Origin: Syntrophorhabdus sp. PtaU1.Bin058
GTDB taxonomy: Bacteria > Desulfobacterota > Syntrophorhabdia > Syntrophorhabdales > Syntrophorhabdaceae
Assembly: GCA_002067975.1 (NCBI GenBank)
Contig: MVRS01000047.1
Location: 1 to 64,000, forward strand
Length of the DNA stretch: 64,000 nucleotides
Reading direction: 5' to 3'
The translations under genes and the position numbers were made by a program. Shown here in pieces: positions 1 to 7,466 of this stretch (its first letter is position 1; each line of letters starts with the position of its first letter). Below the pieces are notes generated by a model. The model did no database searches, had not been told where the DNA came from, and saw only the letters and a program-made list of their open reading frames with translations.

Positions 1-43
1 TCTCCCAACCCTCCGCTCTCTGCTCCAGGCTCTCCGCTGCCTT

Positions 44-463
44 TTACACGTCCACAACGATCGTCGCCCTGAAGATCCCTTTTTCTTCCACTATCCGGAA
101 TTTGTGGTACGTAACCGCCTTGACCTCCTGTTTTATCAGGTGCTTGGCAGGGTCAAAGATCTCACCCCTTAAAACCCCTTCCGCGCGCCCTCGTCCCACA
201 TGTATTGAAAGGGTCTTTGGGAGAAACCCTTCCGTTTCCCACATGTACAGGCTGTCATTGAGAAGGTTTATCAGCAGCTCACCGTTGCCGTTAACAGTGA
301 TCCTCTTTTCTACGAGGGGTTGAACAGCCTCTATGTCCGTTATCAGCGAGAATAGCGCGTAGACCCCATTCCTGAAGAGTTCCTCGATGGTCCTGCCATA
401 TACCTCAAATCCCGTATCCGCCTCGTGGTCAAATATCCGGTAACGTTCCATAATATAGCTCAT
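44..463 (-). CDS. Archease
   Basis: Archease is a small metal-binding cofactor that helps the RNA ligase RtcB turn over (tRNA splicing and RNA repair). The 139-residue length is normal for the family. Typical features are visible: HEADTGFEVYG near the N terminus (usually HTADxGxxxxG), the acidic pocket region TDIEAV, and the C-terminal signature IKQEVKAVTYHKFRIVEE followed by a beta strand ending in VVDV. Two starts are possible: MSYIMERYRIFDHEAD, or the inner Met five residues later; the inner one is closer to most homologues. No rtcB gene lies in the window. A heptad repeat separates it from the upstream aldolase gene on the same strand, so co-transcription is uncertain. Confidence 0.9.
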   Translation of the reverse strand: MSYIMERYRIFDHEADTGFEVYGRTIEELFRNGVYALFSLITDIEAVQPLVEKRITVNGNGELLINLLNDSLYMWETEGFLPKTLSIHVGRGRAEGVLRGEIFDPAKHLIKQEVKAVTYHKFRIVEEKGIFRATIVVDV

Positions 464-474
464 AGCAATAAACC

Positions 475-616
475 CGTGAGGCGTTAGGCGTTAGGCGTGA
501 GGGGATTAAGGCATAGCGCAAAGCGCAGGGCGCATAGCGGAACATCCGTGGGGTAAAAAAGGCGGCCCACAATGACAAAGCGTACGATCTATCACCTATC
601 ACCTATTACCTCTCTC
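475..616. repeat. Three consecutive heptad-repeat arrays (archease-aldolase gap)
   Basis: Seen directly. Four units of CGTkAGG lie at 475-502 followed by GGATTAA; four units of the form GCAnrGC lie at 511-538; CTATCAC, CTATCAC, CTATTAC, CTCTCTC lie at 589-616. Each array keeps a strict 7-bp period, but the unit sequences are unrelated to one another. The gap between the two genes is almost entirely made of such units. The last array runs into the 3' end of the aldolase gene. Confidence 0.8.
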
Positions 617-1462
617 TTTCCCTCTCTCTTCCTTTATAATATTCTTTAATTTCGCGGTGATAGCCAGGGCGCTGTCCAAGGGTCTCTGCCAGATGTTCCT
701 GCCGAATATGAAGCCCGATCCGCCTGCACGTATGCACAGCCGTGCCTTTGCAAGGAGATCCTCGTCAGAGATCATTTCGCCGCCCGCAAAGATAACCGGT
801 ATGCCGGCAGCAGCACCTATGACCCTCTTCACCGCCCCTTCGAGCGTGACATCGAGCCTGTTGTACGGTGCAGGGATATTCGTATCCTTCTTTAAGCCCG
901 GGACATTCACCTTCACCATGTCCGCACCAAGCTCCGCAGCTACCCGCGCCGCATACTCAATAGCGAAAAGACTGTTCTTCCCGCCCTTTTCCTCTATATC
1001 GCGTCCCCGTGGGTATGACCAGACAATAACGGGCAGACCTGCCCTGTGCGCCTCCCCCCTGACCGCTGCGAACTGCTCTATGTCCTCATCCTGCCTTGGT
1101 GACCCTACATAGAGGGTATAGCCTACGGCAATTGCTGAAAGCTCCAGCGCATCGTCGATGGAGGCCGCCAGCGGGGAGAGGGGCTCATCGTCGCTGGGGA
1201 TGCCTGTCTTGCCGTTTATCTTCAATACCAGCGGCATCTCACCATACATAACATGGAAAAGCCTTCTGGCATTCCCGATATGGAGCGCAACGGCGTTAAA
1301 TCGTCCCTTTTTCGCAATAGTTATGATGTGCATGGGGTTTTCGGCAAAACGGGCATCGAAGAAGTCCTTTGGTCCGTGTTCAAGCCCCTGATCGTAGGGA
1401 AGAATGATGGTTTTACCGTAAGTTTCAAAAAGTTTCTGTAATCTCACATCCTTAGGCTCCAT
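599..1462 (-). CDS. Class I fructose-bisphosphate aldolase family (DhnA/FbaB type)
   Basis: A Schiff-base aldolase of the archaeal-type class I (DeoC/LacD/FbaB) superfamily, probably cytosolic fructose-1,6-bisphosphate aldolase. Relatives include the ADH synthase of the alternative aromatic pathway, so the substrate is not certain. The 287-residue protein shows LPYDQGLEHGP near residue 21, the WSYPRG segment near 148-153 and the Schiff-base lysine in GADMVKVNVPG (about K184), with a phosphate-binding FAGGE and GFIFGRN near the C terminus. Start: an ATG preceded by GGAGGGAAT. It is the first gene of a short leftward unit that may continue into archease; the intervening gap consists of repeats. 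Confidence 0.88.
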   Translation of the reverse strand: MEPKDVRLQKLFETYGKTIILPYDQGLEHGPKDFFDARFAENPMHIITIAKKGRFNAVALHIGNARRLFHVMYGEMPLVLKINGKTGIPSDDEPLSPLAASIDDALELSAIAVGYTLYVGSPRQDEDIEQFAAVRGEAHRAGLPVIVWSYPRGRDIEEKGGKNSLFAIEYAARVAAELGADMVKVNVPGLKKDTNIPAPYNRLDVTLEGAVKRVIGAAAGIPVIFAGGEMISDEDLLAKARLCIRAGGSGFIFGRNIWQRPLDSALAITAKLKNIIKEERGKERGNR

Positions 1463-1583
1463 ATTCCCTCCTTGGGATTATCTGTCTTAACCAGATTATA
1501 GCACATTTAAAAAACTTCTTAACCCCTTTTGAATAAAGAAGAAAGCCTCCGGAAAAAAATATTAAAATATTTTAATTTTTTTC

Positions 1584-1612
1584 TTGACACATTCCCTGCC
1601 AATTGCTATAAA
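1584..1612 (+). promoter_or_regulatory. Sigma70 promoter of the porin gene
   Basis: TTGACA at 1584-1589 and TATAAA at 1607-1612 with 17-bp spacing; upstream is a T/A-rich stretch (1550-1580) that could be an UP element. Transcription would start near 1619, leaving a leader of about 70 nt. The leader holds two Shine-Dalgarno-like tracts: AGGAGGTG at 1633-1640, with no usable start codon nearby, and AAGGAGGT at 1679-1686, which serves the ATG at 1691. Confidence 0.85.
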
Positions 1613-1690
1613 GATTAAAATTACTTAATAAAAGGAGGTGATTTTAAAATTTTTCGGATATTTAAAAACATTATTTTTAAGGAGGTAGGA

Positions 1691-3001
1691 ATGAAAAAGA
1701 TTGTATTAGTCCTACTTGCGCTTTTTATTGCTGTCCCTATGGTCAGCGATGCAGGTAGCGTAACAAGCAGATGGGATATGACAATTGGCGGCTTTGTGAA
1801 GTTTGATGCAGGCTGGGCAAGCCAGGCAGTCAGCGGTGATTATCTTTGGGCATCACCGGAAAGCTATACCGGCAACTGGAGTGTAACCGATAAGTACAGC
1901 AACTCCTTTATGGCAGCCGGCGAGACAAGGCTCAATTTCGCAATCAAAGGTCCGGATTCATGGGGCGCAAAGACATCGGCCTTTGTCGAAGGCGATTTCA
2001 GGCAGTCCGGTGTATATGAGGCCTTCAGGTTGAGACATGCCTTCATGAAGTTTGACTGGGGCGACACCAACCTGGTTATCGGTCAGACCTGGCAGACCTG
2101 GGGACTTATGCCCTCTTTTAACCTGCTCGGCGTGAACGAACTTGGTCCGATGAACAAAGGCGACCGTTTGCCGCAGATCATGCTCAATACGAAGTTCGCA
2201 AAGAACTGGTCAGTTGCATTCGGTATTATTTCAGCATATCAGCCGCAGTCAGCAGGCGGCACAGCGGCATCCCGTGGCGTCATTACAAATACTGCTCAGC
2301 AGAACGTCTTCTCTTATCCGCTCGTTCAGGCTGAAGTAGGTTGGTCTTCAGATGCCTGCGGCAAGATCGGTCCGTGGCAGTTACAGATGGCCCTCGGCGG
2401 TTTCGGCGGGAAAAACAAGATAGTGAGACGTATCGGTGCTGCCGGTACAGACTGGGTTGATGAAGATGTCGACATCTGGGGCGTAGCCTTCAAGGCATAT
2501 GTACCGATAATCCCCGAGAAGAAAGGGAACAAGGCCGGCGCACTCGCGATCACAGGCAGTGTCTTCACGGCACAGAGCCCGAATGCATTCTTCGGTCCGT
2601 GGTCTTATGATGCATATACGGCAGGTTCAGACCCGGCAGGCGGCTTCTATGCACAGAACGCAACAGTATCAGGCGGCTGGGGCCAGATCACCTATTACTT
2701 CCTGGATAACGTATTCATCAACGGCGTATACGGCTTTGCACGGTACAACTGGAGCGACGCGATCAGAGGTCTGCTTGTTCCGGGTACAGGTGCAGCCGGT
2801 AATGCTGCTATTGCCTCAGCGAGCATTCAGAACGTACAGCACATGATAGTAAACCTGATGTATGATGTAAGCCCTGCAGTTCGGATGGGCATAGGCTGGA
2901 CACATGCCTCAGCAGGTTATGCTGATTTCCAGGCAGCAGGTAGTGGTGGAAAATCAGGCAGTCTCGATGTTGGAAGAATCGCCGCATGGTACTTCTTCTA
3001 A
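1691..3001 (+). CDS. Outer-membrane porin-like beta-barrel protein
   Basis: A 436-residue protein with a Sec signal peptide (MKKIVLVLLALFIAVPMVSDA, cleavage probably after DA) and a mature part rich in Gly, Trp, Tyr and alternating polar/hydrophobic strands. It ends in AAWYFF; a terminal Phe is the usual BAM recognition signal of barrel proteins. Recognisable strands include GGFVKFDAGWA near the N terminus and VRMGIGWTHASAGY near the end. It resembles the DcaP-like or general trimeric porin group; the substrate cannot be read from sequence. It has its own strong promoter, a good Shine-Dalgarno sequence and a downstream intrinsic terminator, so it is monocistronic and probably highly expressed. 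Confidence 0.8.
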   Translation: MKKIVLVLLALFIAVPMVSDAGSVTSRWDMTIGGFVKFDAGWASQAVSGDYLWASPESYTGNWSVTDKYSNSFMAAGETRLNFAIKGPDSWGAKTSAFVEGDFRQSGVYEAFRLRHAFMKFDWGDTNLVIGQTWQTWGLMPSFNLLGVNELGPMNKGDRLPQIMLNTKFAKNWSVAFGIISAYQPQSAGGTAASRGVITNTAQQNVFSYPLVQAEVGWSSDACGKIGPWQLQMALGGFGGKNKIVRRIGAAGTDWVDEDVDIWGVAFKAYVPIIPEKKGNKAGALAITGSVFTAQSPNAFFGPWSYDAYTAGSDPAGGFYAQNATVSGGWGQITYYFLDNVFINGVYGFARYNWSDAIRGLLVPGTGAAGNAAIASASIQNVQHMIVNLMYDVSPAVRMGIGWTHASAGYADFQAAGSGGKSGSLDVGRIAAWYFF

Positions 3002-3022
3002 GAAACTGTTGAACAGAAACAT

Positions 3023-3050
3023 AAAGGGGGCTTCAAGAGCCCCCTTTTTT
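3023..3050 (+). terminator. Rho-independent terminator after the porin gene
   Basis: GGGGGCT, loop TCAAG, then AGCCCCC followed by TTTTTT, beginning about 20 nt after the porin stop codon. Perfect stem plus U-tract. Confidence 0.93.
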
Positions 3051-3160
3051 ATTGTCCGTTTTTCCCTCACCCCTTCTCTCTCCCCTTGCGGGAGAGGGAA
3101 TTTCGCATTGACAACGTGGAACACCTTTGTTATGCTCTTTTCGCTTTAAAGTGTAATGAA

Positions 3161-3245
3161 GCCGGAGTGGTGGAACTGGCAGACGCGCCGGACTCAAAAT
3201 CCGGTGGTGCTTGGCACTGTGCGGGTTCAAGCCCCGCCTCCGGCA
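3161..3245 (+). tRNA. tRNA-Leu (anticodon CAA)
   Basis: Class II tRNA of 85 nt. Acceptor arm GCCGGAG pairs with CTCCGGC, discriminator A at 3245. The anticodon loop reads ACTCAAAAT with anticodon CAA, flanked by the stem CCGGA/TCCGG. A long variable arm (TGGTGCTTGGCACT) and a T-loop GGGTTCAAGCCCC follow. CCA is not encoded. The gene is complete even though an island is inserted at its 3' half: the integrated end restores the same sequence. Confidence 0.97.
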
Positions 3246-3252
3246 ATAATAA
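3191..3252 (+). repeat. attL: 62-bp direct repeat, tRNA-Leu 3' half
   Basis: From GACTCAAAATCC (anticodon loop) to GGCAATAATAA, identical to 10229-10290. The flanking bases differ on both sides (G versus A before; T versus A after), so the identity block is exactly 62 bp. This is the left boundary of the integrated element, next to the integrase gene. Confidence 0.93.
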
Positions 3253-3287
3253 TTTCAACCAGTTACAATTCATTTTTTCTAAACTCA

Positions 3288-4351
3288 TTATTTTCCATCC
3301 AAAAAATTGTGAAGTTTTTGTGCAGTTGGCATCTGACTCATAACCTTACTCAATGTATCGACTGCGTTCTTTAAGTGTGCCGGGGCAAGATGAGCATACC
3401 GTAACGTCATGGTTATGGTTTTATGACCGAGCAGCTTCTGGACAGTATGTAGATCAACACCGGCCATTACCAGATGAGATGCGAAGGTATGTCTGAGATC
3501 GTGAAAGTGGAAATCAGTTATGCCCGCTTTCTTGCAGGCCCTCTTGAATGAATCCCTTATATCTCTGAATTGCCTGGGATGTATTCCGTGGTAGAACACA
3601 TAGGGGACGTCAAGGCGTCTTAACAGTCCCTGCAACGTCTCTCTTAAGACATCGTTAATAGGGATTTCCCTTCGTTCAGCGTTTTTTGTCTTTTCTAACA
3701 ATATGAATCCATGTTTAAGGTCTATATTTCGATCCCATCTTAGGCTCAATATCTCTCCCTTTCTCATTCCGCTATGCAGTGCGGTTATTACCAAGGGCCT
3801 CAGGTGTCCGGAACATGAGTCAATAAGTATCTGGCATTCTTCTATTGCCAGATACCTTAACCGCTTGTTGTTTTCTTCAAGGAGCTTTACCCTTCTGATT
3901 CGCTTTAAAAACTCTTCTTCAAGCATATCCCATTCGACAGCCTTCGTGAACATATGCTTGATCGTGGCAATATGTCTGTTTATCGTTGCAGGCTTTTTTC
4001 CTTCCTGGATCTTCTTTGTTTGATATTTTTCCAACAGCAACGGGCTGAATTTCCTTAAGGGAAGATAGGTAAATTCATCGACGAGCTGCCTGATTACGTA
4101 TTTCTTCTGGTTAAAACCCCTTTGACGCTCAGCCCACTTTTCGTATTCATTGGCAAGCTCTTTAAAGGAATAGCTGGGTATCTTCTTTATGTCCGGCTGC
4201 TTCCCTTCTCTGACCATTTGTTTTCTTTGAAGAAGCAAATCCTCTGCATCTTTGAACTTTGTTGACTTTGATGATTCCCTGATTATTTCTCCGTTAATAT
4301 CGGCATAACAAATCCAGTATACTGAGCCTCTTTTATATACCCCTCTGTCAT
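3288..4351 (-). CDS. Tyrosine recombinase (island integrase), apparent frameshift at N terminus
   Basis: Phage-type site-specific recombinase that should integrate and excise the island at tRNA-Leu. The catalytic set is complete: R in ALHSGMRKGE, K in EKTKNAE, H-x-x-R in HDLRHTF, H in LLGHKTI and the nucleophile Y in LRYAHL. The core-binding domain precedes it (about residues 25-110 counted from position 4238). Upstream of 4238 the frame stays open and encodes a canonical arm-binding start (GVYKRGSVYWICYADINGE). The only well-placed ATG (4351, one base after the stop of the upstream gene) is out of frame with it: a run of four C at 4340-4343 (G on the coding strand) would need five to give MTEGVYKRG. 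Without that base only a weak TTG at 4238 is in frame. Either a real inactivating deletion or a homopolymer sequencing error. Confidence 0.9.
3306..3326 (+). other. Candidate arm-type integrase sites (P' side)
   Basis: ATTGTGAAGT at 3306-3315 and the variant TTTGTGCAGT at 3317-3326, an 11-bp period. The same word occurs twice, with the same 11-bp period and orientation, at 10090-10110 near the other end of the island. In the excised circle the two pairs would flank the core site. They lie inside the 3' end of the integrase gene. Confidence 0.6.
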
Positions 4352-4352
4352 G

Positions 4353-4655
4353 TTACCCCCTTTTCCTCAATAAGGACAATTGCGGAACCGGCTTTATCGT
4401 ATATTCGGCAATCCACTTGTCAATCTCTGACTTTCTGAACAAATCATATTTGCCTGTTTTAAAGTATGGTATCGTTTTTTTCGACACCCGCTTATAAACC
4501 CACGATACATCCATTTTTAGGTACTCTGCCAACTCTCTTACATTGAAGATTTTATCCTCTTCATGATGCCTGTTTTTTGATAAATGAGGCTTGAGAAATT
4601 CGACAACCCTATTGGCAATAGCCTCAATATCGCGATCTTCAAATTCAGCCTTCAT
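4353..4655 (-). CDS. Excisionase-like helix-turn-helix protein
   Basis: A 100-residue protein with a MerR/excisionase-type winged helix in its middle: IFNVRELAEYLKMDVSWVYKR, then the wing IPYFKTGKYDLFRKSEIDKWI. Such proteins bind element DNA and direct the integrase toward excision or act as repressors. It lies directly upstream of the integrase, with its stop one base before that gene's natural ATG, so the pair is translationally coupled. An acidic N-terminal segment (FEDRDIEAIANRVVEFL) may dimerise. Confidence 0.75.
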   Translation of the reverse strand: MKAEFEDRDIEAIANRVVEFLKPHLSKNRHHEEDKIFNVRELAEYLKMDVSWVYKRVSKKTIPYFKTGKYDLFRKSEIDKWIAEYTIKPVPQLSLLRKRG

Positions 4656-4671
4656 TTACTTATCCCCCTTC

Positions 4672-5277
4672 TTAACTTATTTCTTTTTTATTATTTGCTT
4701 TAAACATCTTTTTTATTATTTCTTTGATATCAGGGTCTATCTTCGCCAATGATGGCGCCATCTCTTCTCTCAGGTATTTTTGAAATTCTTTCCCACCTAT
4801 ACCCCTGATAATTTGAATATACTCGTCATCCGTTAGGTCTCCCCTTCTTTTTATTTCCTCCATTATTGTTTTAAGTATGTACTTCATTGTCGCCTTCACT
4901 TTAAATTTCTTGTCCAGTTTGCCGAGTATGATGTCCGATTTGTCCGACGGCTCGTTTGCCTTATAGAGGTCGTATTTTTCTTTCAGACGTTTTACTTCTC
5001 TCAGCATCGGCGTTTCTTTCCCGTCTTTTGACGGTACTTCAGAGAGTATTTTAAAAATAGGTTCCCTTGCCGCTGTTTCAATGATAAAGGACATGGGTAT
5101 AGAAATTTTAGATTCCTCAAGCTCATTTTTGACGGACTTCAGGTATGCAAGCATCTCTTTTGTGTATTTATCGAAACAATAGGACAGGCTCACATCTACG
5201 TAATTTTCCTTGAACATCATGAAAAGTTCATTGTACGATTCGACGTCAACCGCGAATGATTTCACCTTCTTTGTCAT
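4672..5277 (-). CDS. Island protein of unknown function
   Basis: 201 residues, very lysine- and glutamate-rich, predicted alpha-helical, with no membrane segment, signal or motif I recognise. A central helix (MLREVKRLKEKYDLYKANE) could be a coiled coil. It is first in the leftward operon with the excisionase-like and integrase genes, preceded by AAAAGGAGATAATAAC as ribosome binding site and by an AT-rich dyad at 5313-5336. The region is clearly more AT-rich than the flanking chromosome, consistent with transfer. Position suggests a role in control or maintenance of the element; this is inference only. Confidence 0.65.
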   Translation of the reverse strand: MTKKVKSFAVDVESYNELFMMFKENYVDVSLSYCFDKYTKEMLAYLKSVKNELEESKISIPMSFIIETAAREPIFKILSEVPSKDGKETPMLREVKRLKEKYDLYKANEPSDKSDIILGKLDKKFKVKATMKYILKTIMEEIKRRGDLTDDEYIQIIRGIGGKEFQKYLREEMAPSLAKIDPDIKEIIKKMFKANNKKEIS

Positions 5278-5312
5278 GTTATTATCTCCTTTTTGTTATT
5301 AGTAGTTAATCA

Positions 5313-5336
5313 TTATTAATGAAGATAGATTAATAA
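5313..5336. promoter_or_regulatory. Perfect 8-8-8 dyad upstream of the integrase operon
   Basis: TTATTAAT, an 8-bp spacer, then ATTAATAA, centred about 47 bp upstream of the start codon at 5277. The arms are perfect. Plausible operator for the operon (autoregulation by the helix-turn-helix protein is possible), but AT-rich dyads arise by chance. The rest of the 5278-5637 gap holds only the promoter described at 5494-5522 and no convincing gene. Confidence 0.4.
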
Positions 5337-5493
5337 CGCTGTTTTGTCAAGTAAATTTTGGATTGATTATTAGAGGGTGACTTGCCCTTACCCTTTCTAC
5401 TGATGACTGAGGGCTTATTGTCATAGTTCCAGGTTGGATATAGAAACATCAAAATTAGCCCCTCTTAAAAAACTGTCAAATAAAATTAACAGT

Positions 5494-5522
5494 TTGAAGC
5501 TGACTCAAAATTACAGTATAAT
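5494..5522 (+). promoter_or_regulatory. Putative sigma70 promoter for the DUF433/DUF5615 pair
   Basis: TTGAAG at 5494-5499 and TATAAT at 5517-5522, 17-bp spacing, about 115 bp upstream of the antitoxin start. Confidence 0.5.
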
Positions 5523-5637
5523 ATTAAATCAGGCTGCTCCGGAGTACGAGAAGGATCAAGGAGCTCACTCTATCGCAACGGAGGGAGTTCCTCAAGAAGG
5601 TAGATTCTTTTCAGAAGGGTAGCCGGAGGAGGATATC

Positions 5638-5883
5638 ATGGCGCAACTGGACCGCATTACAATCGATCCCGAAATATGCCTCGGACAGCCAACAATCCGG
5701 GGCATGAGAATAACGGTTTCCATAGTTCTCAATCAGGTGGCTGTCGGCATGTCTGTAAAAGAGGTTCTCGAAGCATATCCGGAACTGGAAGAGGAAGACA
5801 TCAACCAGGCGTTGCGTTATGCAGCATGGCTTTCTTCAGACAGAACAAAATCCCTCCCGATAAAAGGGGCAGTAGGTGCCTGA
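5638..5883 (+). CDS. DUF433 antitoxin
   Basis: 81 residues. DUF433 signature: DRITIDPEICLGQPTIRGMRITVSIVLN, then the helix GMSVKEVLEAYPELEEEDINQALRYAAWL. DUF433 proteins carry a winged HTH-like fold and act as antitoxins (VapB45-like) to DUF5615 PIN-like toxins. AGGAGGA stands before the ATG. The stop overlaps the start of the toxin gene by 8 bp, so the two are translationally coupled. The pair lies in the island and probably stabilises it. Confidence 0.88.
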   Translation: MAQLDRITIDPEICLGQPTIRGMRITVSIVLNQVAVGMSVKEVLEAYPELEEEDINQALRYAAWLSSDRTKSLPIKGAVGA

Positions 5884-6259
5884 ACTCTCCTTCCTTGCAG
5901 ACATGAACATATCGCCCCTGACTGTCTCTCACTTAAAAAAGCAGGGGTGGGACATCCTTCGTGTTTCAGACGTCATGGACAAATCAACAAAGGACATCGA
6001 TTTACTGGAGTACGCACGAAAACACGGAATGGTCATCATCACTCAGGACCTTGATTTTTCTATGTTACTGGCCCTCAAAGGCTACGAAAAACCGAGTCTC
6101 GTCAACGTTCGTCTTGAAGAAGCAAGGCCGGATTATGTCACAAGCCGGATCATCGACACCGTGTCGGAACTGGAACAGGAATTGTCAAAGGGTGTGGTCG
6201 TGACCGTCGACGAAACCTCCGTCCGTTACAGGTACCTACCCATAAAACAGGAACTCTAA
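5876..6259 (+). CDS. DUF5615 PIN-like toxin
   Basis: 127 residues from a GTG start at 5876 inside the antitoxin's last codons. DUF5615/Mut7-C-like PIN fold: SFLADMNISPLTVSHLKKQGWD with the first acidic residue, DIDLLEYARKHGMVIITQDLDFSMLL with the paired acidic residues, and the strand SLVNVRLEEARPD. Members are putative Mg-dependent ribonucleases. It is complete and paired with its DUF433 partner in the usual order, so it is likely functional. Confidence 0.87.
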   Translation: MPELSFLADMNISPLTVSHLKKQGWDILRVSDVMDKSTKDIDLLEYARKHGMVIITQDLDFSMLLALKGYEKPSLVNVRLEEARPDYVTSRIIDTVSELEQELSKGVVVTVDETSVRYRYLPIKQEL

Positions 6260-6611
6260 ACCCGACTCCTCTGTTCCTCCTCTTCAAGATCATGACTTGC
6301 ATCAATTAGCAAATGATAGAGATTGAAACCGTCTATGAAGAATGTTGTTCTGTTCATCATATAAAAAACCCTCTGGGTCGCAACCCAAAGGGACCCACCG
6401 AGTTCGCACTCACTGGGGGGGATATTTATTATTTAAAACTAATAAAATATGTTGCCAATAGAAGAGTTAACTATTCATCGGTCTTTTATTTTTTATAGGG
6501 GACCGTGGATATTGTCAAGAATCTTTCGTGCTTTTCATAGCAATCCCACTACGAGACACCCGGCCTGAAGCCCACAAAGGACAGGGGACGGGGGCAAAGC
6601 AGTCGCATTTC
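6260..6611. other. Non-coding gap with a leftward terminator
   Basis: No convincing gene. The stretch holds the minus-strand terminator at 6363-6392 and separates the rightward toxin-antitoxin pair from the leftward cassette array. The GC-rich part from about 6570 is the remnant of the last cassette's recombination site. Confidence 0.5.
6363..6392 (-). terminator. Rho-independent terminator of the cassette array
   Basis: Read on the minus strand: CCCTTTGGGT, loop TGCG, ACCCAGAGGG, then TTTTTT. One mismatch in a 10-bp stem. It would end transcripts coming from the cassette genes at 6644-9051. Confidence 0.8.
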
Positions 6612-6640
6612 CCGCCGCGTCCGGTGCAATGACGTTAGCT
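6612..6640 (-). repeat. Truncated attC site
   Basis: Downstream of the last cassette gene, minus strand: AGCTAAC (6640-6634) followed by a GC-rich L''-like arm (GTCATTGCACCGGACGCGG). The partner half (an L' complement and a GTTRRRY box) is not found in the next 100 bp, so the site appears cut off. It marks the distal, degraded end of the array. Confidence 0.5.
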
Positions 6641-6643
6641 GAC

Positions 6644-7399
6644 TCATTTTTCCTTTCTACTGGACATAAAAAACTTGTTTTCAGAAAACTGCTTTCTCAC
6701 TGTACCACGGTCAAAGGATATTGATATCTCATTACTCCTGAGAGTTTCAGACATGTTGATATGCGAATACCATATTATCCCTCGCGTTTTGGAACCTGGC
6801 GCAATTCGATCAAGGTCAAAGGACAGCACTGAACCCTCGGTCACTGAACCAGTTATCTTATTGTCGCTATCAACCAGTGGTTTCTTGTAGACTGTACCTG
6901 CCAGTCTAATTACAATATGAGGATTACCAGCACTGATGCATCCATCGTTGTCGATCTCAAAGAAAAGGGCTCCGTCAGGAAGTTCCATATACTTTTGCAA
7001 AACAGTTGGCATAAATTCGGCATTCATTTTGGATACCGCAGCTTTTATTATATTTTGTTCATAAGGCTTCCATTCTACTTTAGAAGAGCCTTCTTTCTTA
7101 TCTTTCTTTTGGAGAGTTGATATTGCCAGCTTGATCCTGCCCTCTGACAAACCACGCTCCCTAAGAGCGGATGAAAGTTTCTCCACAATTTCTTTTTGTA
7201 GTTCTTCGGGGCTCATCATCATTTTCCAGCTAAGTATCTCTATCTGGTATTGAGCAGGGATATTGTAGTCAATCGCGCCGCATGAAATGGACACCTTTGG
7301 CCTAAGAAGAAAACCTTGGCCCCATAACAATCCAACAATAGCAATGAGTAAACCAATCGTCGGATAGACCACCTTTGACTTCATGATATTTACAATCAT
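6644..7399 (-). CDS. Cassette-borne membrane-anchored protein of unknown function
   Basis: 251 residues. One N-terminal membrane helix (VVYPTIGLLIAIVGLLWGQGF, about residues 10-30) is followed by a large soluble domain, probably periplasmic. I do not recognise a family. The C-terminal part is beta-rich (SVLSFDLDRIAPGSKTRGIIWY, NEISISFDRGTVRKQF) and may be an Ig- or C2-like sandwich; the middle helix region (SPEELQKEIVEKLSSALRERG) is amphipathic. GAGGAAAAC precedes the ATG at 7399. It is the last gene of the array, lying between attC sites at 7411-7466 and 6612-6640. Confidence 0.7.
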   Translation of the reverse strand: MIVNIMKSKVVYPTIGLLIAIVGLLWGQGFLLRPKVSISCGAIDYNIPAQYQIEILSWKMMMSPEELQKEIVEKLSSALRERGLSEGRIKLAISTLQKKDKKEGSSKVEWKPYEQNIIKAAVSKMNAEFMPTVLQKYMELPDGALFFEIDNDGCISAGNPHIVIRLAGTVYKKPLVDSDNKITGSVTEGSVLSFDLDRIAPGSKTRGIIWYSHINMSETLRSNEISISFDRGTVRKQFSENKFFMSSRKEK

Positions 7400-7410
7400 C
7401 TGTTTTCCTC

Positions 7411-7466
7411 AGCTAACGATAAAATCACCCAGAACGTCAGCAACTGGATGTATTGCTTTGTTAGGC
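7411..7466 (-). repeat. attC site (after the zinc-finger cassette)
   Basis: Minus strand: R'' GCCTAAC at 7466-7460 (perfect RYYYAAC), L'' AATACATCCAG, loop, L' CTGGGTGATT pairing with L'' apart from one extrahelical A, and R' GTTAGCT at 7417-7411. Length 56 bp. The stop codon of the zinc-finger gene (TAA) lies inside R'', which is typical of integron cassettes. Confidence 0.8.

Noticed and set aside
5434-5622. 62-codon plus-strand frame before the DUF433 gene
   Set aside because: It contains the predicted promoter, has no ribosome site and no recognisable sequence.
6313-6498. 61-codon plus-strand frame
   Set aside because: It spans the minus-strand terminator and has no coding features.
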